Of a DNA stretch of 9,938 nucleotides, positions 1 to 6,909 are shown one piece after another. The notes under the pieces were generated by a model, which was not told the origin of the DNA, ran no database searches, and worked only from the letters and a program-made list of their open reading frames with translations. The stretch comes from Marinospirillum sp. (GTDB taxonomy: Bacteria; Pseudomonadota; Gammaproteobacteria; Pseudomonadales; Halomonadaceae). Where the stretch lies: positions 1 through 9,938 of the forward strand of contig NZ_JACUUA010000130.1 in the NCBI RefSeq assembly GCF_014859565.1, read 5' to 3'. The position numbers were made by a program, and so were the translations under genes. Positions within the stretch are counted from its first letter, which is position 1, and each line of letters starts with the position of its first letter.

Positions 1-27
1 GCTTTTAAACAACAACAAGACTCTTCT

Positions 28-48
28 GTTAAGCTACCCAGCTTTAAC
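28..48 (+). promoter_or_regulatory. Imperfect inverted repeat in the carbonic anhydrase leader
   Basis: The sequence GTTAAGCT-ACCC-AGCTTTAAC forms an 8-bp inverted repeat with a 4-nt loop and one bulged T, ending about 20 nt before the ATG at 68. It could be a small leader hairpin or an operator. Nothing else supports a role, and the upstream promoter region is cut by the window edge. Confidence 0.25.
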
Positions 49-67
49 TGATGTCTGAGGATTCAAG

Positions 68-628
68 ATGATTCGTCGTAACCCCAATGGTGATATGCCC
101 CAAATCCATCCCGGTGCTTATGTAGATAATACCGCCATCATTTGTGGCAAGGTCATCATTGAAGACAATGTGTTTGTTGGCCCATATGCAGTAATCAGAG
201 CGGATGAGACTAATGAACAGGGTGATATGGATCCAATAATCATCCGTGCCAACTCGAATATTCAGGATGGTGTGGTTATCCACTCCAAGGCAGGTGGTGC
301 CGTTGAAATTGGGGAGTCCACCTCAATTGCGCACAGGTCAATTATTCATGGCCCCTGCAAAATTGGTAGCCGAGTATTTATCGGTTTTAACAGTGTGGTT
401 TTTAACTGTGAGATCGGTGATGGTTGTGCGGTGCGACACAATGCGGTGATTGATGGCTGTGACTTGCCGCCAGGGTTTTACGTGCCATCCACCATGCAGC
501 TCAGCAAGGGATCCAGCTTGGATGATGTTCCAAGAGTACAAGCCTCAGTTTCTGAGTTTTCAGAGTCAGTGGTCACGGCAAACATTGAGCTGGTTAGAGG
601 TTACAAAGCCTTGAGTAACGAATTCTGA
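68..628 (+). CDS. Gamma-class carbonic anhydrase (left-handed beta-helix, Cam/CamH-like)
   Basis: The 186-residue protein is probably a trimeric left-handed beta-helix zinc (or iron) enzyme that interconverts CO2 and bicarbonate. Hexapeptide-repeat turns run from about residue 11 to 140. The three metal ligands expected for this family are visible as H72 (GVVIH), H89 (IAHRS) and H94 (IIHG). R44, D46 and E47 (VIRADE) and Q66-D67 match the active-site Arg/Asp/Glu and Gln/Asp of Methanosarcina Cam. The acidic loop carrying the second proton-shuttle Glu in Cam is absent: only a short SKAGGAVEIG stretch follows H72, as in CamH-type enzymes. The C-terminal helix (ANIELVRGYK) resembles the Cam tail, which favours a carbonic anhydrase over a generic hexapeptide acyltransferase. 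No signal peptide is seen, so it should be cytoplasmic. The ATG at 68 has AGG (58-60) 7 nt upstream. The gene stands alone and ends at a terminator shared with its convergent neighbour. Confidence 0.85.
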   Translation: MIRRNPNGDMPQIHPGAYVDNTAIICGKVIIEDNVFVGPYAVIRADETNEQGDMDPIIIRANSNIQDGVVIHSKAGGAVEIGESTSIAHRSIIHGPCKIGSRVFIGFNSVVFNCEIGDGCAVRHNAVIDGCDLPPGFYVPSTMQLSKGSSLDDVPRVQASVSEFSESVVTANIELVRGYKALSNEF

Positions 629-648
629 TTTAGCTCTTTTGATCGAAA

Positions 649-679
649 AAAGCGCCTTTGGATTTTCCGAAGGCGCTTT
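649..679. terminator. Bidirectional rho-independent terminator
   Basis: AAAGCGCCTTTGG (649-661) pairs with CCGAAGGCGCTTT (667-679) around an ATTTT loop, giving a 13-bp stem with one U-G wobble. It lies between convergent stops at 628 and 685. Read on the minus strand the stem is followed by six T residues, so it is strongest for the dehydrogenase transcript. On the plus strand the tail is a weaker TTTGTTGGTT. Confidence 0.85.
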
Positions 680-684
680 GTTGG

Positions 685-1680
685 TTATATGCCTTGATGG
701 GTTAACATAATCTTGCCCATCGCTTTGCCACTGTCCAGATAGGCATGTGCCTTGGCAATTTCAGTAAAGCTGAAACTTTTTTCAGCCAGCAGTGGTTTGA
801 TCTTTCCTGCCTCAATCAGCTGGGTTAGTGCGGCCAAGCGTGCCGGTTCTGCCTCACGATCCATCCCCGTCAGCAGAGGCAAGGCTCTGAATACCACGTG
901 CAAAGTCAGGTTCTTGCCGTGCATCAGTGACAGGTCATGGGTGGATCGGGTATTAATTGATGCAATCCGTCCGGACATGCTGGCGGCCTGAAAACTCTCA
1001 TCAAGACACGAACCACCTACAGTATCAAAAATGACCGGGAAACCTTTACCATCCGTTAGGCGTTTTACATAAGCCGCTACACCTTCATCCTTGTAGTTGA
1101 TCACTTCATCAGCTCCCAGTGATTTGGCAATTTTTGCTTTTTCATCTGAAGAAACGGTGGTGTAAACCACTGCACCCCGTGCTTTGGCCAGCTGAATGGC
1201 TACATGTCCAACACCTCCAGTGCCACCATGGATCAAAACCTTTTCACCGGGCTGGATATTGGTTCTTTCAACCAGCGCACTCCAGGCAGTCATGAATACC
1301 AGTGGCAAGGTGCTGGCTTGTTCTAACGGCAAATTATTCGGTGCATGGGTGATCAGACGTGCATCCACCAGCATCAGGTCTGCCAATGCACCCTGTGTGC
1401 CTTTTAAACCACCGGCACACCCAATCACCTGATCTCCTGCCTTGAAGTGGGAAACTCCTTCACCGACCTGCTCAACAATACCGCCCACATCAGCATTAAG
1501 TATTGCGGGAAACTCCGGTCCTGCTGCCACCTGACCTGAGCGAATTTTTAACTCCAGCGGATTAACACTGGAGGCTTTGACACGAATGAGTACCTGGCCT
1601 GCACCAGTGACAGGGTCCGGCATATCTGCAGGCTGGAATACCTCATAACCACCGGGTTGATGAATCACCATTGCGCGCAT
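685..1680 (-). CDS. Quinone-oxidoreductase-type NAD(P)H-dependent MDR dehydrogenase
   Basis: The 331-residue protein belongs to the medium-chain dehydrogenase/reductase superfamily, zinc-free quinone oxidoreductase branch, and likely reduces a quinone or enone with NADPH in the cytoplasm. The GroES-like N-terminal catalytic domain (about residues 1-125) contains SSVNPLELKIRSG (38-49) and the PxxxxxDVGGIVEQVG segment (58-73). The Rossmann domain has the nucleotide-binding motif HGGTGGVGHVAIQLAK at 151-166, followed by LGADEVINY (188-196) and FDTVGG (218-223). The tail AHAYLDSGKAMGKIML (311-326) is typical of the family. Neither the catalytic nor the structural zinc ligands of alcohol dehydrogenases are present. 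It starts 63 bp after the lysS stop on the same strand, with no terminator between, so read-through from prfB-lysS is possible. The leader is A-rich with only a weak AGAG ribosome site. The exact substrate cannot be read from the sequence. Confidence 0.85.
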   Translation of the reverse strand: MRAMVIHQPGGYEVFQPADMPDPVTGAGQVLIRVKASSVNPLELKIRSGQVAAGPEFPAILNADVGGIVEQVGEGVSHFKAGDQVIGCAGGLKGTQGALADLMLVDARLITHAPNNLPLEQASTLPLVFMTAWSALVERTNIQPGEKVLIHGGTGGVGHVAIQLAKARGAVVYTTVSSDEKAKIAKSLGADEVINYKDEGVAAYVKRLTDGKGFPVIFDTVGGSCLDESFQAASMSGRIASINTRSTHDLSLMHGKNLTLHVVFRALPLLTGMDREAEPARLAALTQLIEAGKIKPLLAEKSFSFTEIAKAHAYLDSGKAMGKIMLTHQGI

Positions 1681-1743
1681 TGTTTTGCTCTTTTTTTTAG
1701 TTGGGTTTAGAGTCGTTCGTTGCTCAAGTTTAGCCTGCTTATA

Positions 1744-3264
1744 TTAACCCTCGGCTTCCGGGCGCATGGCGGGGAATAACAACACATCACGGATGGATGG
1801 GCTATCGGTGAAGATCATCACCAGTCGATCTATACCGATGCCTTCACCTGCGGTGGGTGGCAGGCCGTATTCCAGCGCACGGATGTAGTCGGCATCATAG
1901 AACATGGCTTCATCGTCACCGGCTTCTTTTTCCGCCACCTGCTCCAGAAAACGATCGCGCTGATCTTCGGCATCATTCAACTCGGAAAAGCCGTTGGCAA
2001 TTTCCCGACCACCAATAAAGAACTCAAAACGATCCGTCACTTCCGGGTTGATATCATTACGACGCGCCAGCGGTGAAACTTCAGCCGGATATTCGGTGAT
2101 AAAGGTTGGTTGGCGCAGCTGGTGTTCTGCCACTTCTTCAAAAATCTCGGTGACAATACGACCCAGACCCCAGATATCCTTGACCTTGATTTTTAAGCGC
2201 TCGGCCACTGCAGCAGCGGCTTCACGGCTTTCCAGGTCACTGGCCTGAATGCCTTCACCGTATTTCAGCACGGCTTCTTTCATGCTCAGGCGCTGGAAAG
2301 GCTGACCAAACTCATACACTTCACCCTGATAAGGTACTTGGGTTGTACCCAGCACATCTTCTGCCAGGGTTTTTAACAGCGCCTCCGTCAGATCCATCAG
2401 ATCGTTGTAATCTGCATAAGCCCAGTAAAACTCGATCATGGTGAATTCAGGATTGTGGCGTGTGGACAGGCCTTCATTACGGAAGTTGCGGTTGATTTCA
2501 AACACCTTTTCAAAACCACCCACCACCAGACGCTTAAGGAACAGCTCTGGCGCAATACGCAGGTACATATCCTGATCCAGCGCATTATGATGGGTAATAA
2601 ACGGCCTTGCGGTGGCACCACCGGGAATCACCTGCAGCATGGGTGTTTCCACTTCCATAAAACGGCGGTCTTCCATAAAACGACGGATGCCACTGATGAT
2701 TCTGGAGCGCAATTCAAAACACTGGCGAGATTCAGCGTTAACAATCAAATCCACATAACGCTGGCGGTAACGCATCTCCTGATCGGCCAGACCATGAAAC
2801 TTGTCGGGCAGCGGGCGCAGACTTTTAGTCAACAGCTGGCTTTGTTCGATGGAAACATAAAGATCACCTTTGCCAGACAAGTGCACAATACCTTCGGCGT
2901 ACACCAGATCACCCAGATCCCAGGTTTTGATGTCCAGACGCTGAGCTTCCTCCAGTTCTTTTTTATCCACATACAGCTGGATCTGACCGCTGACATCCTG
3001 AATCACGATAAACGGGCCACGCATCCGCATGATGCGCCCGGCGACCTTGGCACGACGACCCAACTCAGCTAATTCTTCTTTGCTTTTGTCACCCAGCTCA
3101 CGCTGTAGATCACCGGCATAAGCATCACGGCGATGAGTATTGGGGAAAGCATTACCCTGAGCACGGCGTGCAGTCAGTTTGCCACGACGTTCAGTTATCA
3201 GCTTGTTGTCGTCTTCCAGCAAGGATGAGCTGGTGGATATTTCTTGAGAAGTTGCATCTGTCAT
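1744..3264 (-). CDS. lysS: Lysyl-tRNA synthetase, class II
   Basis: This enzyme charges tRNA-Lys with lysine using ATP in the cytoplasm. Its 506 residues match the length of bacterial LysS (505 in E. coli). The N-terminal OB-fold anticodon-binding domain is near residues 73-150 ([21 protein letters not shown]). The class II catalytic core follows: motif 1 around 180-210 ([10 protein letters not shown]), the ATARPF loop (217-222), motif 2 [20 protein letters not shown] (261-280) with the ATP-binding R262, and motif 3 [13 protein letters not shown] (473-485) with R480. [15 protein letters not shown] (416-430) is the usual lysine-pocket segment. The ATG lies 3 nt after the prfB stop, with its AGGG ribosome site inside the prfB 3' end, so the two are cotranscribed and probably translationally coupled, as in E. 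coli prfB-lysS. No intrinsic terminator is seen after its stop. Confidence 0.97.
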   Translation of the reverse strand: MTDATSQEISTSSSLLEDDNKLITERRGKLTARRAQGNAFPNTHRRDAYAGDLQRELGDKSKEELAELGRRAKVAGRIMRMRGPFIVIQDVSGQIQLYVDKKELEEAQRLDIKTWDLGDLVYAEGIVHLSGKGDLYVSIEQSQLLTKSLRPLPDKFHGLADQEMRYRQRYVDLIVNAESRQCFELRSRIISGIRRFMEDRRFMEVETPMLQVIPGGATARPFITHHNALDQDMYLRIAPELFLKRLVVGGFEKVFEINRNFRNEGLSTRHNPEFTMIEFYWAYADYNDLMDLTEALLKTLAEDVLGTTQVPYQGEVYEFGQPFQRLSMKEAVLKYGEGIQASDLESREAAAAVAERLKIKVKDIWGLGRIVTEIFEEVAEHQLRQPTFITEYPAEVSPLARRNDINPEVTDRFEFFIGGREIANGFSELNDAEDQRDRFLEQVAEKEAGDDEAMFYDADYIRALEYGLPPTAGEGIGIDRLVMIFTDSPSIRDVLLFPAMRPEAEG

Positions 3265-3267
3265 GAT

Positions 3268-4366
3268 TTAAAGACCCTGCTTCAGGCTGGCTTCAATGAA
3301 TTTGTCCAGGTCACCGTCCAGCACGGCCTGGGTGTTGCGTGTTTCCACACCGGTACGTAAATCTTTGATACGGGAATCATCCAGTACATAAGAGCGGATC
3401 TGACTGCCCCAGCCGATATCGGCCTTGGAGTCTTCCAGCTTCTGCTTTTCCGCATTACGCTTTTGCATTTCCAGCTCAAACAGCCGAGATTTCAGCTGCT
3501 TCATGGCAAAGTCCTTGTTCTGGTGCTGCGAACGACCGGACTGACAAGCCACTACGGTATTGGTGGGTACGTGAGTGATGCGCACCGCAGATTCTGTCCG
3601 GTTAACGTGCTGACCACCGGCACCCGAGGCACGATACACGTCAATACGCAGATCCGCCGGATTGATGTCGATTTCAAAGCTGTCATCGACCTCAGGGGAT
3701 ACAAACACCGAGCTGAACGAGGTATGACGGCGACCACCGGAATCAAACGGGCTTTTACGCACCAAACGGTGTACACCGGTTTCTGTTCTCAGCCAGCCAT
3801 AGGCATAGTCACCTTCAATCCGCACGGTGGCAGACTTGATACCAGCCACTTCACCGTCAGAAAGCTCCACAATCTCGGATTTAAAACCATGCTCATCCGC
3901 CCAGCGTAGGAACATGCGCAGTAGCATGTTGGCCCAGTCCTGAGCCTCGGTGCCACCGGAGCCAGCCTGAATATCCAGGAAGGCATTGTTCGGATCCATT
4001 TCCCCGGAGAACATCCTGCGAAACTCCAGTCCTTCCAGTTGCTTCTGTAGACCGACCAAATCGGCACTTACGGCGTTAAAGGTGTCTTCATCATCCTCAA
4101 CAGCAGCCAGTTCCAGCAGGTCACTGGCATCACCCAGCCCCTGATCCATGGCATCCAGCGTAGTGACAATGGTTTCCAGCTGCGAGCGTTCCTTGCCCAG
4201 TGCCTGGGCGCGTTCGGGATCATTCCATACGTCGGGTTGCTCCAGTTCGCGGGTGACTTCTTCTAAACGGTCTTTTTTAGTGGCGTAGTCAAAGATACCC
4301 CCTAAGAACGTCGGAACGCTCCTGCAGGTTTTTGATCAGACTGACCAGCGGGTTGATTTCCAGCAT
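3268..4366 (-). CDS. prfB: Peptide chain release factor 2 (requires +1 programmed frameshift)
   Basis: RF2 recognises UGA and UAA stop codons and triggers peptide release on the ribosome. The first 25 codons (4366-4292, MLEINPL...DVLRGYL) end at an in-frame TGA (4289-4291). A +1 shift at CTT-TGA-C continues in the new frame from GAC (4290) to the TAA at 3268-3270, giving 25 + 340 = 365 residues, the E. coli length. The recoded protein has the stop-codon-recognition SPF tripeptide at 205-207 and the catalytic GGQ at 250-252 ([16 protein letters not shown]). Residue 246 is Ala, not the Thr of E. coli K-12. The start at 4366 is chosen because AGAAGG lies 8 nt upstream and the N-terminus aligns with E. 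coli RF2; the frame is open further upstream to 4513, but that extension has no family similarity. A caller ignoring the frameshift would truncate the gene to start at 4149. It is the first gene of the prfB-lysS operon and is autoregulated through the frameshift. Confidence 0.97.
4288..4303 (-). promoter_or_regulatory. prfB programmed +1 frameshift signal
   Basis: Read on the minus strand this is AGGGGGTATCTTTGAC: an internal Shine-Dalgarno-like AGGGGG, then the slippery CTT and the TGA stop followed by C. It is identical to the E. coli element. When RF2 is scarce, slow termination at the UGA lets the ribosome slip from CUU to UUU and continue at GAC. When RF2 is plentiful, translation stops after 25 codons. 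Confidence 0.97.
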
Positions 4367-4564
4367 GGGGAAGGCCTTCTCCAGCGTTGTAGGCAAAAAA
4401 TAGGGAAATAGCACTAAACCCGCCATTTTACCCAAGCCACTGCTGCAACTCCACCACCAGACGGGTTTATCTTGTAGCGACAAGCAAAAAAACGCCTTGA
4501 TGGCTGTTATCAAAGATATGAATCGCTACACTATGCATCAGGATCAAACCACTGCTCAAGGGTC
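4367..4564. promoter_or_regulatory. Divergent intergenic region, prfB / FliG-like operon
   Basis: These 198 bp separate the prfB start from the plus-strand gene at 4565 and must hold both promoters. On the minus strand TAAAAT (4425-4430) is a possible -10 for prfB, with only a poor -35 (TGGAGT, 4448-4453) 17 bp upstream. Small inverted repeats are CTTG-TAGCGA-CAAG (4471-4484) and TTGAT-N7-ATCAA (4497-4513). No convincing plus-strand promoter stands out. The exact promoter positions are not resolved. Confidence 0.35.
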
Positions 4565-5680
4565 ATGTCATTTATGGAGATACGCGTTTCCGCAACGCCG
4601 GATAAACTGGAGCTGCAACTGGGTTACTGTCATGCAGCCTTATCTCATCAGCAGGCTATGACTCTGCGAGAAAGTCTGGCAGAAATACTGCTTCACGCTT
4701 TGCACCTGCCCCGCAGTCACTGGGAAGTTCGTCAGGCCAGAGCAATAAGCCTGAGATACTTGGCTGATACCCTGTTATGGATGCCGGAGGACCTGTTACG
4801 AGAACTGCTCAATGATTACAGTACCGATCACCTACCCGCATTGGTGCGCTATGCAGAGCGGGAATTACCGGCCTTGTCAGATCGTATCCACCAGCTCTTG
4901 TCACGCAAAACCACTGAGCTGCTAGATGATCAACTCAGCACGACTGGCGCTGTGCCTGTGCAGCAGGTGGTGCTGGCACTGGAGGCTTTGCATCCGCTGC
5001 TGAAAAATCAATACGGCAAGAGCCTGGCAGACTTGCCTGCTGCCGATTTTGATCCAGCTTTTGCACTGGAAGAATATAAAAATCTGCACAGCTTTTTAAA
5101 TGTACTGCCATCCTTGCCGGAAGAAAACAGCCGTCGCACCCTGAAACAGCTCGAATTGCAGGAAAAGGTATTGTTGCTCTGGCTGGCACGCAGTGAAGGC
5201 TGGCAGGAACTGGAAAACTGGCTACTGGTAAACCTGCCTAATGATGCAGAACTATTAAAATCCACTCTGACAAAATTTCCCCCTCAGCCTTTGTGGGTAC
5301 TGCTGGGGCTGGCGCGTCGTATAGAGTTGCTGATGGATCTGCGCCACCATCAGCCAGTCACTCAACCACCAACCAGCCCGGCACTGGAAGACAAAGCCAG
5401 AAGCTTTCTTTCCAGCATCAGTGAGCTACCTGCGCCTTTACTGCAACTGATGCTAAAAAGCCTGTCACGAGAAAGGCTGGCACAGCTGTTTGCCGCCTGC
5501 CATCAGCTGCAAGCGCTCAGTCTACTCCAGCGACTGGAAACAATTCTGCCGGAGCGTTTTTTCCAGCAGATGCAGAAGCAGCATCCGGGCTCTCTGGAGT
5601 TGACGGAAATACGTGCGCTGATGTCACGCCTGAGTCACGAACTTAAACAGCTGAAAACCCCGCAACAAACAGGACGCTAA
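4565..5680 (+). CDS. Uncharacterised protein with two FliG C-terminal-domain-like modules
   Basis: No confident name is possible for this 371-residue, leucine-rich, helical protein, which lacks a signal peptide or membrane segment. By eye, residues 64-147 follow the pattern of the FliG C-terminal domain: LLRELLNDYSTDHLPALVRY resembles the FliG segment RLLQEVDSESLLIALKG, and SRKTTELLDDQLSTTGAV resembles SQRAADILRDDLANRGPV. A weaker second copy spans about 278-363 (LLQLMLKSLSRERLAQLF onward). The N-terminus (EIRVSATPDKLELQLG) looks like a short beta segment followed by helices. The FliG torque residues are only partly kept: Arg and Lys stand at the Lys264 and Arg281 positions (E. coli numbering), one Asp of the DD pair remains, and Arg297 is replaced. 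The start is uncertain: AAGGG lies 2 nt before the ATG at 4565 and 11 nt before an ATG at 4574. The next gene begins 3 nt after the stop. The FliG link is an inference from remembered family sequence. Confidence 0.55.
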   Translation: MSFMEIRVSATPDKLELQLGYCHAALSHQQAMTLRESLAEILLHALHLPRSHWEVRQARAISLRYLADTLLWMPEDLLRELLNDYSTDHLPALVRYAERELPALSDRIHQLLSRKTTELLDDQLSTTGAVPVQQVVLALEALHPLLKNQYGKSLADLPAADFDPAFALEEYKNLHSFLNVLPSLPEENSRRTLKQLELQEKVLLLWLARSEGWQELENWLLVNLPNDAELLKSTLTKFPPQPLWVLLGLARRIELLMDLRHHQPVTQPPTSPALEDKARSFLSSISELPAPLLQLMLKSLSRERLAQLFAACHQLQALSLLQRLETILPERFFQQMQKQHPGSLELTEIRALMSRLSHELKQLKTPQQTGR

Positions 5681-5682
5681 TC

Positions 5683-6153
5683 ATGAGCCTTGAGCCCTAT
5701 GTACGCAACGGCCAGCTGCATCTGGAAGACCAGACCCTAACCCTGAGCCTTAATTTGCACCAAGGTCTGCAACTGATGGCTGAACTGGATCAGCACTTGG
5801 ATAACAGTGAGTTGCGCACTGAAAAAATCATTGAGGCCTTCCACCATAAGCTTTTGGAAAGCCTGCTACTGCTGGCACCTCGTGAGCGTCAGGCATTACT
5901 GCAGGAAGCCAGTCTGGCGGCAACAGCTTGCTTACTGCGAATGTTTCGGGGCAAAAAAATGGAAGACCTGCTGCGTGCCAATCTGTCTCAACGGCGTATC
6001 AGCCAAGTGGAGGAAGAGCCACTTTATCTGGGTAGAAGCCTGACCCCCGCAGAAGAGCTGAGCCAGGTTCTCGCACCCTTTCACTGCAAAATGGAAGAAC
6101 AGATCAAAGCCGGACGTATTGAGCTGCAGGATCCACAGGGTATTTATTACTGA
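5683..6153 (+). CDS. Uncharacterised protein with one FliG C-terminal-domain-like module
   Basis: This 156-residue cytoplasmic-looking protein has no recognised name. Residues 1-35 look like beta strands (NGQLHLEDQTLTLSLNL) leading into helices, recalling the N-terminus of the upstream protein. Residues about 57-146 resemble one FliG C-terminal module: ALLQEASLAATACLLRMFRG against RLLQEVDSESLLIALKG, then LLRANLSQR against FLRNMSQR, an EEE cluster where FliG has RDD, and a helix ending KMEEQIKAGRI where FliG ends VRRLAETGEM. FliG's middle domain and the EHPQ motif are absent. The ATG follows the upstream stop by 2 nt, with AGGA (5671-5674) 8 nt before it inside the upstream gene, which implies cotranslation and a likely complex of the two products. 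Its stop overlaps the stop of the convergent gene by 7 bp, leaving no room for an intergenic terminator. Confidence 0.6.
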   Translation: MSLEPYVRNGQLHLEDQTLTLSLNLHQGLQLMAELDQHLDNSELRTEKIIEAFHHKLLESLLLLAPRERQALLQEASLAATACLLRMFRGKKMEDLLRANLSQRRISQVEEEPLYLGRSLTPAEELSQVLAPFHCKMEEQIKAGRIELQDPQGIYY

Positions 6154-6779
6154 GGTGATTCCATCTCAAGCAAGTGCAACCGCTGTACCAGCAATTCAAA
6201 ATCCGCAAGAATTTTCGGATTCTCCTGGTGGTAAGTCAGTGTCAGCACCAGGCTGCGGGACTGCTCCAGCTGTAGCATGTACTGCACAATACGGGTTTGC
6301 TCGGTATTACCGGCATAAGCCAGCACAAAGGCCGGATAACCACCCACCTCCAACCCGCGACATTCATCCAGCAATACACTGCGACCCAGAGTGTGACTTA
6401 ACAACCCAGGCAACGCGCCGCAGGTGGACTTGATCTGAGCCGCTGCTTCAGGCACTTGGTCGCGGGTTTCAAACAGGGTGATGTTGTTAAAAAATCCACT
6501 GGCGGTATCACGAGTGTTAAAAATAAGTTCCAAACCGCCACCACGGACACGCTCAGATAAACGCTCTCGCATTGCTGGAGGCAGATCGAGTTTTTTTTCT
6601 GCATCGGCATCATCCACGGCACTCAACTCATCCCGTGTTAATAAACGCCAGGATTCCGGCAGATATAGAGAGACACCAAAGCGGCTATCCACACGCTGCC
6701 CCGCTGATTCATCAGCCAGAGTCTCCTTGAATCCACTGCCCAGCAGCAGAACAAAAACCATCAACAATCGATGCATCAT
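6147..6779 (-). CDS. Small exported protein of unknown function
   Basis: The 210-residue protein begins with a signal-peptide-like stretch: MMHR, a hydrophobic LLMVFVLLLGSGF core, then a probable signal peptidase I site near TLA-DE (21-24). There is no lipobox cysteine, so a soluble periplasmic protein is likely. Two cysteines, C120 and C140, could form a disulfide. The mature part begins SRFGVSLYLPESWRLL and alternates strands and helices (GGLELIFNTRD, GYPAFVLAYAG, RSLVLTLTYH), a layout loosely like the DcrB/PsbP-type alpha-beta fold; this is a weak structural guess. ATG codons at 6779 and 6776 are both possible starts, with only a weak GAGTG ribosome site. An A8 run falls in the Glu-Lys-Lys codons (6591-6598). 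The gene is convergent with and overlaps the second FliG-like gene, and is divergent from dapE. Confidence 0.7.
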   Translation of the reverse strand: MMHRLLMVFVLLLGSGFKETLADESAGQRVDSRFGVSLYLPESWRLLTRDELSAVDDADAEKKLDLPPAMRERLSERVRGGGLELIFNTRDTASGFFNNITLFETRDQVPEAAAQIKSTCGALPGLLSHTLGRSVLLDECRGLEVGGYPAFVLAYAGNTEQTRIVQYMLQLEQSRSLVLTLTYHQENPKILADFELLVQRLHLLEMESPQ

Positions 6780-6909
6780 TAATCACTCAAATCAGTCGGG
6801 GGCAGAAATTCATACGGCAGAACTGAAATCGGTTAAGCTAGCCGCCTTTCAGGCCAGCAACTATAAGCCATTTTTCATCTTCTGACTCCCCCGGACATAG
6901 AAATAGATT
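6780..6909. promoter_or_regulatory. Divergent intergenic region before dapE
   Basis: These 130 bp separate the start of the exported-protein gene from that of dapE, so both promoters should be here. TATAAG (6862-6867) is a possible plus-strand -10, but no good -35 lies at the right distance. No clear operator or hairpin was seen. Confidence 0.3.

Noticed and set aside
2455..3072. 205-codon open frame antisense to lysS
   Set aside because: It mirrors the codon pattern of lysS on the opposite strand, has no recognisable motif and no ribosome site; it is a shadow frame.
4289..4291. In-frame TGA that seems to break prfB
   Set aside because: It sits in a perfect RF2 frameshift element and the two frames join to a full-length RF2, so it is regulation and not a pseudogene mutation.
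4367..4513. N-terminal extension of the prfB first frame (open to an ATG at 4513)
   Set aside because: The extension has no RF2 similarity, while the ATG at 4366 has a good ribosome site and the E. coli-like N-terminus.
4497..4513. FNR-box-like TTGAT...ATCAA in the prfB upstream region
   Set aside because: The half-sites are 7 bp apart instead of the 4 bp required for an FNR site.
6591..6598. A8 homopolymer in the exported-protein gene as a phase-variation switch
   Set aside because: Eight bases is short, it encodes ordinary Glu-Lys-Lys, and the frame is intact; nothing else suggests phase variation.
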